From the NCBI RefSeq assembly GCF_001815355.1, contig NZ_KV820366.1:1-64000 (forward strand): a DNA stretch of 64,000 bases, written 5' to 3'. The notes below the pieces were generated by a model. It saw only the letters and a program-made list of their open reading frames with translations. It was not told the DNA's origin and did not search any database. The position numbers and the translations under genes are program-made. Below, piece after piece: positions 41,638-50,828 of the stretch (its first letter is position 1; each line of letters opens with the position of its first letter). Source of the stretch: Haemophilus sp. HMSC068C11 (GTDB lineage Bacteria; Pseudomonadota; Gammaproteobacteria; Enterobacterales; Pasteurellaceae).

Positions 41638-42726
41638 TTATTTTAATTTCTCAATCGCCCAATTTAAACCAGATTGATAGTCTTCAGGGAGTTCGTGACG
41701 AAGTTTTTCAAGCTGTTGAATAATGATCATTTTATCAGGATGTGTAATATTGATATGACCTAATTTTCTACCTGGACGAACTTCTTTACCATACCAATGT
41801 AACTGGGAGAAAGGCGTGTTCAACCATTGTGGATTATGCTCTGTACCAATCAAATTGACCATGACACTTGGTGCAATGGGTTGTAATGACGGTGTAGGTA
41901 AATCTAACAAGGCTCGTAGATGCAATTCAAATTGGCTAATGGCACAGCCGAGTTGTGTCCAATGTCCACTGTTATGCACACGAGGGGCGAGCTCATTAAT
42001 TAATAATTTATCGCCCACCACAAAGCATTCCATCGCCATTACACCCACATATTCAAGCTTGTCCATGATTTTTCCGAGCATAGATTCAGCCTGAATTTGT
42101 TGGTTTTTTTGTTTAGGAAATGAAATATCTGTCACACTGTAACGTAAAATACCATTTTGCTGTAGGTTATGCGTCACAGGATAGAAACGTTTTTCACCAT
42201 TTTTAAATCTTGCGCCTACGATAGACACTTCATAATCAAAAGGAATAAATTTTTCTGCGATAACTTCACCGAATAAATCGTCCGTAATATCACGTTGATT
42301 ATTTTCAGTGATAATCCATTGACCACGGCCGTCATAACCACCGGTACGACGTTTAACAACAACTTTTTCACCCACGTTTTTAAATACTTCAGACCATTGC
42401 GTTTTATCTTTTAATAAACACCATGGTGAGGTAGAGAGATTGAGTTCGTCCAGTAAAGATTTTTGGGTAAAACGATCAGCCAATAAGCCAAAAACATTCT
42501 GATTAACGAAATTTTTATGATGGCCTAATAATTCAGTTAACGGTGTTTTTTCCCAACGTTCAATTTCTGCGGTGATGATGGCATCTTTGGGTAAATCAAA
42601 TACGGGCGCATTAAACTCAAGCGGCTGGACATGAATATCTAATGGGGCACCTGCATAACGTAACATTCTGCCGAGTTGACCGTTACCAAGCACATAAACG
42701 GTAGGATATAGGGTAGAGTTTTGCAT
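41638..42726 (-). CDS. purK: N5-carboxyaminoimidazole ribonucleotide synthase
   Basis: A 362-residue ATP-grasp enzyme: ATP plus AIR plus bicarbonate give N5-CAIR in purine synthesis. VLGNGQLGRML at the N-terminus, KRRTGGYDGRGQW (ATP loop) and NELAPRVHNSGHWTQ are diagnostic. I choose the ATG complementary to 42724-42726, with GAGAAAA upstream; one four codons earlier lacks a ribosome site. It is separated from purE by 70 bases containing a strong terminator-like hairpin. Confidence 0.95.
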   Translation of the reverse strand: MQNSTLYPTVYVLGNGQLGRMLRYAGAPLDIHVQPLEFNAPVFDLPKDAIITAEIERWEKTPLTELLGHHKNFVNQNVFGLLADRFTQKSLLDELNLSTSPWCLLKDKTQWSEVFKNVGEKVVVKRRTGGYDGRGQWIITENNQRDITDDLFGEVIAEKFIPFDYEVSIVGARFKNGEKRFYPVTHNLQQNGILRYSVTDISFPKQKNQQIQAESMLGKIMDKLEYVGVMAMECFVVGDKLLINELAPRVHNSGHWTQLGCAISQFELHLRALLDLPTPSLQPIAPSVMVNLIGTEHNPQWLNTPFSQLHWYGKEVRPGRKLGHINITHPDKMIIIQQLEKLRHELPEDYQSGLNWAIEKLK

Positions 42727-42758
42727 AAATTTTCTCATTAAATCTAGCTAAAAAAACA

Positions 42759-42780
42759 ACCGCACTTTAAAAAGTGCGGT
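42759..42780 (-). terminator. Paired-uptake-signal hairpin between purE and purK
   Basis: A perfect 10-bp stem (42759-42768 with 42771-42780) is followed on the minus strand by GTTGTTTTTTT, a full Rho-independent signature inside what is normally one operon. It should reduce purK relative to purE unless read-through or a local promoter intervenes. Confidence 0.75.
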
Positions 42781-42796
42781 CAAAATGAAAGGTGTT

Positions 42797-43291
42797 TTAT
42801 TTACGTGGATCAGGATTATCCAATACTACATTAGTTTGATTTTCGCGGAATGCTTGTAGGCGAGCAAATAACGCATCATCCCAACCAGCAAGAATTTGTG
42901 CGGCGAGTAATGCTGCATTCGCTGCACCAGCAGGGCCAATTGCTAACGTACCAACAGGAATACCTTTAGGCATTTGTACGATAGAATAGAGACTATCAAC
43001 ACCGCTTAACATAGAGCTTTTAACAGGCACCCCAAGTACAGGCACAAGCGTTTTGGCCGCAATCATACCGGGTAGGTGTGCTGCACCACCTGCACCTGCG
43101 ATAATCACTTTGTAACCATTTTTTTGTGCATTTTCGGCAAATTCAAACAGTTTGTCGGGGGTTCGATGTGCGGAAACGACTTCAACATGATATGCCACAT
43201 TGAGTTCATCTAAAATTTGAGTGGCTTCTTGCATGGTGGCCCAATCGCTTTTAGAGCCCATAACAATAGCAATTTGTGCGGTATTTGACAT
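42797..43291 (-). CDS. purE: N5-CAIR mutase
   Basis: This 164-residue class I PurE converts N5-CAIR to CAIR. The phosphate loop [26 protein letters not shown] with the catalytic His, and [25 protein letters not shown] are diagnostic. It is the first gene of purEK, with a PurR box upstream. The ribosome site is weak. Confidence 0.97.
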   Translation of the reverse strand: MSNTAQIAIVMGSKSDWATMQEATQILDELNVAYHVEVVSAHRTPDKLFEFAENAQKNGYKVIIAGAGGAAHLPGMIAAKTLVPVLGVPVKSSMLSGVDSLYSIVQMPKGIPVGTLAIGPAGAANAALLAAQILAGWDDALFARLQAFRENQTNVVLDNPDPRK

Positions 43292-43326
43292 ATTTTTAAA
43301 AAATTATCTGATAAAAAACGATGCGT

Positions 43327-43366
43327 AGAATAGCACATTTACCCACTTTTAAGCAAACGTTTGCTA
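43327..43366 (-). promoter_or_regulatory. purE promoter with PurR box
   Basis: AAGCAAACGTTTGCTA at 43351-43366 contains a perfect 14-base palindrome and closely matches the PurR consensus ACGCAAACGTTTGCGT. On the minus strand a -35 TTGCTT (43356-43351) lies inside the box, and TATTCT (43332-43327) follows after 18 bases. PurR with hypoxanthine or guanine would block this promoter, as for E. coli purEK. Confidence 0.88.
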
Positions 43367-43452
43367 TGCGGTAAAGACTGAAAATTCCATTGCAAGTTTT
43401 GTCATAAAATTTTATCCTAATAGGAGTTTTTTTCTTAGAAATAGAGCAGATT

Positions 43453-46062
43453 ATGTTAGCTAAGGCGAAATATAGAAAAGATTACAAACAACCTGATTTT
43501 ACAGTTACGGATATTTTCCTTGATTTTCAATTAGATCCTAATCATACCGTTGTCACTGCAAAAACAACCTTCCAACGTTTAAACGACGAAGCAACACACC
43601 TACGATTAGATGGTCATGGTTTCCAATTTGCTTCCATCAAATTTAATGGCGAAGATTTCAAACATTATCATCAAGACCACGAAAGTTTAACGTTAGATTT
43701 AACCAATCAAAGTGTGGCCAATTTTGAACTTGAAATTGTGACGAATCTAGAGCCTGCACAAAACACCTCTTTACAAGGGCTTTATCAATCAGGTGAAGGC
43801 ATTTGTACTCAATGCGAAGCAGAAGGTTTCCGTCAAATTACCTATATGCTTGATCGTCCTGATGTATTAGCTCGCTATACAACCAAAATTACCGCAGATA
43901 AAACTAAATATCCTTACTTGCTTTCTAATGGTAACCGTATTGCAAGTGGCGAGTTAGAGGATGGTCGTCATTGGGTTGAATGGAATGACCCATTCCCGAA
44001 ACCAAGCTATTTATTCGCTTTAGTAGCAGGTGATTTTGATTTATTACAAGATACCTTTACCACAAAAAGTGGTCGTGAAGTAGCTTTAGAGCTTTATGTT
44101 GACCGAGGCAATCTTGATCGCGCTTCGTGGGCAATGGAAAGTCTGAAAAAAGCGATGAAATGGGATGAAGAGCGTTTCAATTTAGAGTACGACTTAGATA
44201 TTTACATGATTGTTGCTGTGGACTTCTTCAATATGGGCGCCATGGAAAATAAAGGGTTGAATATCTTTAACTCTAAATTTGTGTTGGCCAATCCACAAAC
44301 GGCAACCGATGATGATTACCTCGCCATTGAAAGCGTGATTGCGCACGAATACTTCCATAACTGGACAGGAAACCGTGTGACTTGCCGTGATTGGTTCCAA
44401 TTAAGTTTGAAAGAAGGTTTAACGGTTTTCCGTGATCAAGAGTTTTCATCTGATACGGGTTCTCGTGCTGTTAATCGCATTAATAACGTGAAATTCTTAC
44501 GTACGGTACAATTTGCTGAAGATGCGAGCCCAATGTCACACCCTATTCGCCCTGAAAAAGTCATTGAAATGAATAACTTCTATACCGTGACTGTATATGA
44601 AAAAGGGGCAGAAGTGATTCGTATGTTGCATACCTTATTAGGCGAACAAGGTTTCCAAAAAGGGATGCAACTTTATATTGCTGAAAACGATGGTAAAGCG
44701 GCAACCTGTGAAGATTTTGTTTCTGCAATGGAACGTGCAAATGACGTTGATTTAGCACAATTCCGTCGTTGGTATAGTCAATCAGGTACGCCAGAATTAT
44801 TGATTAGTGATGCCTATGATGAACAAACCCATACTTATCGTTTAACGGTTTCACAATCTACACCGCCAACAGCAGACCAAATGGAAAAAGTAAATTTACA
44901 TATTCCATTGAAAATTGCGCTTTATGATGCCAAAGGCACCAAACAAATGTTACAGCATAACGGTGAGTTGTTAAGCGATGTGTTAAATGTAACGGAAAAA
45001 GACCAAGTATTTGAATTCCATGGTATTTATGGTCGTCCAATTCCTGCGTTATTATGTGATTTTTCTGCACCGGTAAAACTGGATTATGATTACACCACAG
45101 AGCAGTTATTAGGTTTGCTTAAATTTGCAGATAACCAATTTGCTCGTTGGGATGCAGCACAAATGCTGTTTACTCAAGAATTGCGTCGTAATGTGGCTCA
45201 TTTCCAACAAGGTGAAGCCTTTGAAATTTCACCTGATGTTTTGACCGCACTTGCGCATGTATTGGAAAATTATGAACAAGATATTGAATTAGCCACATTA
45301 ATTCTGACCTTGCCAAAAGACATTGAGTTTGCAGAAAGCTTTAAAACGATTGATCCAGATGGCATTGCAGCTGCAAGAGAATTTATGTTGGTGCAAATTG
45401 CAGAATACTTGAAAGAAGATTTATTGCGTATTTACACCCATATTCGTCTTGAAGATTATCGAGTAACACAAGAAGATATTGCCTTACGAGCAATGCGTAA
45501 TCTTTGTTTAAGTTATTTGGCTTACACCAATCTTGGTAATAATGTCGTTCAAAAACATTACAATAATGCCAATAATATGACAGATACGCTGGCTGCATTA
45601 AATATGGCAACCAAAGCGGCATTACCTTGCCGTGATACCTTGTTAGCGGATTTCGAACAAAAATGGCAACATGATGGCTTAGTCATGGATAAATGGTTTG
45701 CTTTACAAGCAACCCGCCCTGATGAAAATGTATTGGAAATTGTACAAGTATTAATGGATCACCCAAGTTTTAACTTCAACAATCCAAACCGTTTACGTTC
45801 ATTAGTGGGAAGCTTTGCAAATCACAACTTAAAAGCGTTTCATCATATCAGTGGTTCAGGCTATCGCTTCTTAACGGATGTCTTAATTCGTTTAAATGAA
45901 ACGAACCCACAAGTGGCTGCACGTTTAATTGAGCCATTAATTCGTTTCTCACGTTTTGATGCACAACGTCAAACGTTAATGAAACGCGCCTTAGAACGAT
46001 TAAGTGCTGTTGAAGATCTCTCAAAAGATTTATTCGAGAAGATTGAAAAAGCCTTGCAATAA
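43453..46062 (+). CDS. pepN: Aminopeptidase N
   Basis: An 869-residue M1 zinc metallopeptidase. The exopeptidase motif GAMEN and the zinc site HEYFHNWTGN with the distal Glu in SLKEGLTVFRDQEF are visible, followed by the catalytic Tyr region and a helical C-terminal domain (about 540-869). It trims N-terminal residues from peptides in the cytoplasm. It is divergent from purE and ends in a strong terminator. Confidence 0.97.
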   Translation: MLAKAKYRKDYKQPDFTVTDIFLDFQLDPNHTVVTAKTTFQRLNDEATHLRLDGHGFQFASIKFNGEDFKHYHQDHESLTLDLTNQSVANFELEIVTNLEPAQNTSLQGLYQSGEGICTQCEAEGFRQITYMLDRPDVLARYTTKITADKTKYPYLLSNGNRIASGELEDGRHWVEWNDPFPKPSYLFALVAGDFDLLQDTFTTKSGREVALELYVDRGNLDRASWAMESLKKAMKWDEERFNLEYDLDIYMIVAVDFFNMGAMENKGLNIFNSKFVLANPQTATDDDYLAIESVIAHEYFHNWTGNRVTCRDWFQLSLKEGLTVFRDQEFSSDTGSRAVNRINNVKFLRTVQFAEDASPMSHPIRPEKVIEMNNFYTVTVYEKGAEVIRMLHTLLGEQGFQKGMQLYIAENDGKAATCEDFVSAMERANDVDLAQFRRWYSQSGTPELLISDAYDEQTHTYRLTVSQSTPPTADQMEKVNLHIPLKIALYDAKGTKQMLQHNGELLSDVLNVTEKDQVFEFHGIYGRPIPALLCDFSAPVKLDYDYTTEQLLGLLKFADNQFARWDAAQMLFTQELRRNVAHFQQGEAFEISPDVLTALAHVLENYEQDIELATLILTLPKDIEFAESFKTIDPDGIAAAREFMLVQIAEYLKEDLLRIYTHIRLEDYRVTQEDIALRAMRNLCLSYLAYTNLGNNVVQKHYNNANNMTDTLAALNMATKAALPCRDTLLADFEQKWQHDGLVMDKWFALQATRPDENVLEIVQVLMDHPSFNFNNPNRLRSLVGSFANHNLKAFHHISGSGYRFLTDVLIRLNETNPQVAARLIEPLIRFSRFDAQRQTLMKRALERLSAVEDLSKDLFEKIEKALQ

Positions 46063-46088
46063 TCTCTGAACAGATACCTCATAAATTC

Positions 46089-46117
46089 AATACGGGATGT
46101 CTAAGACATTCCGTATT
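46089..46117 (+). terminator. Rho-independent terminator of pepN
   Basis: A 13-bp stem (46089-46101 with 46105-46117, one G-T wobble) with a TAA loop is followed by a T run. Confidence 0.92.
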
Positions 46118-46212
46118 TTTTTCAAATTTGTTAACTATATCAATCTTTTCTTTTATTGCCTTTGATAGAATGATTAATGGCATTTCGCCATATTAGTTAA
46201 TAAGGATTTTAT

Positions 46213-47823
46213 ATGAAAACATACAAAACATCAGTGCTGGTCAGTATGATGCTTGGCATTTTTTCAACAACAGCATTTTCAGCTACTGTGCCTGCTGGTA
46301 CAACACTTTCTGAAACTCAGGTTTTTCGTCAAAATACACATAGTGATCCCGGGTCACTTGATCCTCAATTGGTGCAAGAAAATACAGCTGCACAAATTGC
46401 GATTGATTTATTTGAAGGATTAATTTGGTTAGATGAAAATGGACAAGTACAGCCAGCGCAGGCAGAGAAATGGACAGTCTCTGAAGATGGTAAAATTTAT
46501 ACTTTTTCATTACGTGATACAAAATGGTCAGATGGTACACCGGTAACAGCTCAAGATTTCGTGCTAGGTTGGCAACGAGCAGTTGATCCTAAGTTTGGTA
46601 GTCCAAATGCCAGTTATTTATCTAAAGCACATATTTTAAATGCAGAAGATGTGATGCAAGGTAAACAGCCTATAAGTGCGTTGGGTATTAAGGCGATTAA
46701 TGATAAACAACTTGAAATCAAACTAACCCAAGCTACACCTTACTTCTTACAGCTACTCGCATATCCTACAACATTTCCTGTTCCCCATCATAAATTAGCG
46801 CAATTTGGCGATAAATGGGCTACCCCTCAAAATATCGTGAGTAATGGTGCTTATAAATTAAAACAATGGATAATTAACGAGAAAATTACGGCAAAACGTA
46901 ACCCATTCTATTGGAATGATAAAAAGACGCTTATTAATACTTCAGAATATCTATTTCAAGAAAGTTTGTCTTCGGCATATCAACGTTACCAAGCTAAAGA
47001 ATTGGATTTAACCTGGATACCAGTGGAGCAAATACCACACATTCAGAAAAATACGCCAAGCGCGTTACTTGTGGTCCCGAGACTAACGACTGAATTCTAC
47101 ACGTTCAATGTGGCGAAACCACCATTTGATAACGAAAAGGTACGCAAAGCGCTATATCTTACGTTAGACCGACCATTAATAGCAGAACATATTATTGGCT
47201 TGCGTAAACCTGCTGCGACATTAACCCCACCTGAAGTCGATGGTTTTAATGCGCCGAATATTGTTGAATTGAGTCAACCGTTAACGGAAAGGGTTAAACA
47301 AGCTAAAAAATTATTAAATGATGCAGGATATAATGAAAAACATCCGATCCAGTTTGAGATTTTTTATAACAAGTATGCGACACATGAAAAAGTTGCGTTA
47401 GCGTTAGCTTCAGAATGGAAAAAACAATTAGGTGCAGATGTTAAATTACGTACGATGGAATGGAAAACCTATTTAGGCGAACGCAATATGGGAAATTTCC
47501 AATTGTCTCGTATGTCAATTGATGCGGAATATAATGAGCCATCAGCATTTCTTAATTCATTAGTTTCAACATCTCCCGAAAATGTGGGGCTGTGGGAGAA
47601 TGAGAAATTTGATCAAATCATGAAAGAAGCACAAAGTACTTTAAATGATAAGATGCGTGCTGAATTATATCGTCAAGCAGAGCTGATTATTGCGGAAGAG
47701 GCGCCTCTAATCCCAATATTCTATTCACCGTTGATCAAAGTAATTAATCCAGCAGTAGGTGGATTCCCAATGCATAATCCACAGGATTATGTTTATACCA
47801 AGGAGCTTTACATTCGCAAGTAG
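46213..47823 (+). CDS. Periplasmic oligopeptide-binding protein (OppA family), orphan
   Basis: A 536-residue family 5 extracellular solute-binding protein. The signal peptide is cut near AFSA/TVPAG (about residue 24). The domain signature (DPGSLDPQLVQENTAAQIA, WSDGTPVTAQDFVLGWQRA, RNPFYWND) places it with OppA/MppA. No permease or ATPase gene is nearby, so it would have to hand substrate to an Opp system elsewhere, as MppA does for murein tripeptide in E. coli. AAGGATTTTAT precedes the ATG. Confidence 0.9.
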   Translation: MKTYKTSVLVSMMLGIFSTTAFSATVPAGTTLSETQVFRQNTHSDPGSLDPQLVQENTAAQIAIDLFEGLIWLDENGQVQPAQAEKWTVSEDGKIYTFSLRDTKWSDGTPVTAQDFVLGWQRAVDPKFGSPNASYLSKAHILNAEDVMQGKQPISALGIKAINDKQLEIKLTQATPYFLQLLAYPTTFPVPHHKLAQFGDKWATPQNIVSNGAYKLKQWIINEKITAKRNPFYWNDKKTLINTSEYLFQESLSSAYQRYQAKELDLTWIPVEQIPHIQKNTPSALLVVPRLTTEFYTFNVAKPPFDNEKVRKALYLTLDRPLIAEHIIGLRKPAATLTPPEVDGFNAPNIVELSQPLTERVKQAKKLLNDAGYNEKHPIQFEIFYNKYATHEKVALALASEWKKQLGADVKLRTMEWKTYLGERNMGNFQLSRMSIDAEYNEPSAFLNSLVSTSPENVGLWENEKFDQIMKEAQSTLNDKMRAELYRQAELIIAEEAPLIPIFYSPLIKVINPAVGGFPMHNPQDYVYTKELYIRK

Positions 47824-47890
47824 AGTTATCTAAGTACCTTTCGTTGCATATACTTTGCTTTCATTTTAAAATGCAACACAACTTTTCAAC

Positions 47891-47918
47891 AAAAGTGCGG
47901 TAAAATCAACCGCACTTT
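47891..47918. terminator. Paired uptake signals upstream of pyrD
   Basis: AAAGTGCGGT (47892-47901) and ACCGCACTTT (47909-47918) form a 10-bp stem with a 7-base loop, 68 bases after the oppA-like gene. The T tract after it is poor, so termination is uncertain. Confidence 0.55.
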
Positions 47919-47954
47919 CCATTTACAGTGAACTATCCTGAGAGATAAACGAGT

Positions 47955-48974
47955 ATGTATTCTTTAATCCGTAAAGCCATTTTTTCCCTTGATCCTGAAA
48001 CCGCTCATGATTTAGTGATTAAATCATTGCATTTAGCAGGTAAATCACCTTGCCAATTTTTATTAAAGCAGCTTTTGGCTTGTCCACAAGGTACGCCTAA
48101 GCAAGTGATGGGCATTACCTTTAAAAATCCTATTGGGTTAGCAGCGGGGGCTGATAAAAATGCCGAAGCTATTGATGGATTTGGTGCGATGGGATTTGGT
48201 TTTATTGAAGTCGGGACGGTTACGCCTTTGGCGCAAGAGGGAAATGCTAAGCCTCGTCAATTCCGTTTAGTGGAAGCGGAAGGGATTATTAACCGTAATG
48301 GATTCAATAATTATGGCGTTGATTATGCGATTGAGAATGTTAAAAAGGCAAAATTTGATGGCGTAATGGGGATTAATATTGGCAAAAATAAAGTCACACC
48401 GCTTGAAAAGGGTAAAGATGATTACTTATTTTGCTTAAATAAAGCCTATAACTATGCGGATTATATTACGGTAAATATTTCGTCACCGAACACTCCGGAT
48501 TTACGCCAATTACAGTATGGTGATTACTTTGACGATTTATTGCAAAGTATAAAACAGCGTCAAAAAGTATTAGCTGAGCAATATAACAAATACGTGCCGA
48601 TTGCAGTAAAAATCGCACCTGATTTATCCGAGAGCGAGCTCGTTCAAATTGCAGATACCTTACTTCGTCATCAAATGGACGGGGTAATTGCGACTAATAC
48701 GACGATTTCACGTGACAACGTCACAAGTTTAAAAAATGCGGAACAACAAGGCGGCTTAAGTGGAAAACCATTACAGCACAAAAGTACAGAAATTATTCGA
48801 AGATTGCATCAAGAGCTGAAAGGGCAAATTCCGATTATTGGGAGTGGTGGCATTGATGGTGTACAAAATGCACAAGAGAAGATTGAAGCAGGTGCTGAAT
48901 TGTTACAAGTTTATTCTGGTTTGATTTATCACGGTCCAAGATTAGTTAAAGAATTAGTAAAAGCGATTAAATAA
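47955..48974 (+). CDS. pyrD: Dihydroorotate dehydrogenase (quinone), class 2
   Basis: A 339-residue flavoprotein with an N-terminal helical membrane-associating segment (about 1-35), [20 protein letters not shown], the catalytic serine region [15 protein letters not shown] and the FMN-binding [10 protein letters not shown] and IIGSGGI. It oxidises dihydroorotate with quinone in pyrimidine synthesis. The next gene starts directly after its stop codon. Confidence 0.97.
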   Translation: MYSLIRKAIFSLDPETAHDLVIKSLHLAGKSPCQFLLKQLLACPQGTPKQVMGITFKNPIGLAAGADKNAEAIDGFGAMGFGFIEVGTVTPLAQEGNAKPRQFRLVEAEGIINRNGFNNYGVDYAIENVKKAKFDGVMGINIGKNKVTPLEKGKDDYLFCLNKAYNYADYITVNISSPNTPDLRQLQYGDYFDDLLQSIKQRQKVLAEQYNKYVPIAVKIAPDLSESELVQIADTLLRHQMDGVIATNTTISRDNVTSLKNAEQQGGLSGKPLQHKSTEIIRRLHQELKGQIPIIGSGGIDGVQNAQEKIEAGAELLQVYSGLIYHGPRLVKELVKAIK

Positions 48975-49802
48975 ATGACAAAAAAATATGATTTACATTG
49001 CCATAGTACAGCGTCAGATGGTGTTTTAACGCCTACAGAACTCGTACAACGAGCTCATGAACAAGGTGTCAATGTGCTTGCTTTATGTGATCACGACACC
49101 GTGATGGGCATTGATGAAGCCAAACTTGAAGCAGATAAACTAGATATTGAGCTGATTAATGGCGTGGAAATTTCAACGAATTGGGAAGGTCGTGGCATCC
49201 ATATTGTTGGATTAAATTTTGATAAAACGCATCCAAAAATGACCGCACTTTTAGCTGAACAAAAATCACTGAGAGAAAAAAGAGCGGTCGAAATTGGCCA
49301 TAAATTAGAAAAAGCAGGCATTCCAAATGCCTATGAAGGCGCAAAAGCGTTAGCCAATGGGGAAGTAACTCGTGCGCATTATGCGCGCTATTTGGTACAA
49401 ATCGGAAAGGTTTCAAATGATGGGCAAGCCTTTAAGCGTTATCTAGGCGGTGGCAAATCGTGTTTTGTCAAAGCTGAATGGGTGGATATTCCAACGGCGA
49501 TTGATACGATTCATGCGGCAGGTGGTGTTGCTATCATTGCTCATCCTATGCGTTATAACATGACAGGAAAATGGATTCGTCGATTAATTGTTGATTTTAA
49601 ACAATGGGGCGGTGATGGCATGGAAGTCGCAGATAGTGGACAGACCAAAGATCAACGTCAATATCTTGCGCGCCTAGCCAATGAATATGACTTAGCTGCC
49701 TCATTAGGGTCAGACTTTCATTTTCCTTGCGGGTGGATTGAATTAGGAAAAAATTTATTTTTACCTGAAGAGGTAAAACCGATTTGGACATTATTTGAAT
49801 AA
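48975..49802 (+). CDS. rnm: RNase AM (PHP-domain 5'-3' exonuclease, YciV)
   Basis: A 275-residue polymerase-and-histidinol-phosphatase domain protein. YDLHCHSTASDG, ALCDHDTVMG, GVEISTNWEGRGIHI, IAHPMRYN and SLGSDFHFP supply the trinuclear metal ligands. E. coli YciV is a 5'-3' exonuclease acting on small structured RNAs (5S and 23S rRNA 5' ends) and also dephosphorylates 3',5'-bisphosphonucleotides. The ATG abuts the pyrD stop, so the two are translationally coupled. Confidence 0.9.
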   Translation: MTKKYDLHCHSTASDGVLTPTELVQRAHEQGVNVLALCDHDTVMGIDEAKLEADKLDIELINGVEISTNWEGRGIHIVGLNFDKTHPKMTALLAEQKSLREKRAVEIGHKLEKAGIPNAYEGAKALANGEVTRAHYARYLVQIGKVSNDGQAFKRYLGGGKSCFVKAEWVDIPTAIDTIHAAGGVAIIAHPMRYNMTGKWIRRLIVDFKQWGGDGMEVADSGQTKDQRQYLARLANEYDLAASLGSDFHFPCGWIELGKNLFLPEEVKPIWTLFE

Positions 49803-49804
49803 TA

Positions 49805-49826
49805 AAGGGCGGTTAAATCCGCCCTT
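49805..49826. terminator. Terminator between RNase AM gene and LysR gene
   Basis: AAGGGCGG (49805-49812) pairs with CCGCCCTT (49819-49826), followed by GTTTTTT. It is shared by convergent genes. Confidence 0.85.
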
Positions 49827-49831
49827 GTTTT

Positions 49832-50731
49832 TTATATTTGACTGTTCTCACATAAACCGAGGCTCGCGAGAAATTCAATAAATGCGCGAACTTTTGCCGG
49901 TAAATGACGACGATTTGGATAAACCACATAAATATCTAAAGGTTTTTGTTTATATTCAGACAAAATTTCAACTAATTCACCTGAAGCAAGCGCATCTTTT
50001 ACAAAGAAATCCGGTGCATTACTGATGCCCAATCCTGCTTTTGTCATTTCTAATAACGCCATACCATTATTAGAAACTACTTTTGATTGAATTTTATAAC
50101 GTTGAATTTGATTGGCTTTTGTTGATTGCCAATGCACTTGATTTAACGATGATTTATAAAGTAAACCTTGGTGATATTCTAAATCGTCAGGTGTAAGTGG
50201 TGTGCCTCGTGCTTCTAAATAACTTGGAGAGGCAACAAAATGCATAAGGGAGCTACTAATTTTACGTGCAACAAGTGAGCTATCTTGCATATAGCCAATC
50301 CGTAATGCTAAGTCATAGCCCTCAGCAACAAGATCGACACGTTTATCTTCAAATTCAATTTCTACGTGTAAATTGGGATGAAGCTCAATAAATTTAGGTA
50401 AGTTAGGTGAGATATAAAGCAAGCCAAAATCACGCGGCACAGAGATTAATAAATTACCTTGTAAGCTTGTTGCCATATTACTAATGCTAGAATCAGCCTC
50501 GCTTAAATCTAATAAAATGGCTTGGCAACGTTGGTAATAAAGCATACCGGCTTCAGTTGGTACAATTTTTCGCGTTGTACGTTGTAATAATCGTGTTTTT
50601 AAATGTTCTTCTAATTGTGAAACTAGTTTACTCGCCATCGCCACAGAAATATTCTGTTGGTTTGCGGCTTGTGTAAAACTTTGCGTTTCGATCACTTTGC
50701 AGAAAACCGAAATTGCATTGAGTTTATCCAT
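49832..50731 (-). CDS. LysR-family transcriptional regulator
   Basis: A 299-residue LTTR. The winged helix-turn-helix covers residues 1-60 (MDKLNAISVFCKVIETQSFTQ at the start, then ISVAMASKLVSQLEEHLKTRLLQRTTR) and the co-inducer domain about 90-295. It resembles the subgroup related to E. coli YhjC/DsdC-like regulators of unknown ligand. It is divergent from topA over 97 bases. The target may be itself or a distant gene; no adjacent metabolic gene suggests a ligand. AAAAAGGATT precedes the ATG. Confidence 0.9.
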   Translation of the reverse strand: MDKLNAISVFCKVIETQSFTQAANQQNISVAMASKLVSQLEEHLKTRLLQRTTRKIVPTEAGMLYYQRCQAILLDLSEADSSISNMATSLQGNLLISVPRDFGLLYISPNLPKFIELHPNLHVEIEFEDKRVDLVAEGYDLALRIGYMQDSSLVARKISSSLMHFVASPSYLEARGTPLTPDDLEYHQGLLYKSSLNQVHWQSTKANQIQRYKIQSKVVSNNGMALLEMTKAGLGISNAPDFFVKDALASGELVEILSEYKQKPLDIYVVYPNRRHLPAKVRAFIEFLASLGLCENSQI

Positions 50732-50828
50732 TTATAAATCCTTTTTGAAAAAAAGCTTGATTTTATCAGCGTAAGTTTGCAGTATATCGCCAATTTTACA
50801 GAATTCTAGTTATATTTTAGGTAAGCAA

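Noticed and set aside
50620-50635. AACTAGTTTA, a partial TrpR-like half-site
   Set aside because: It lies inside the LysR coding region, with only one half-site and no promoter next to it.
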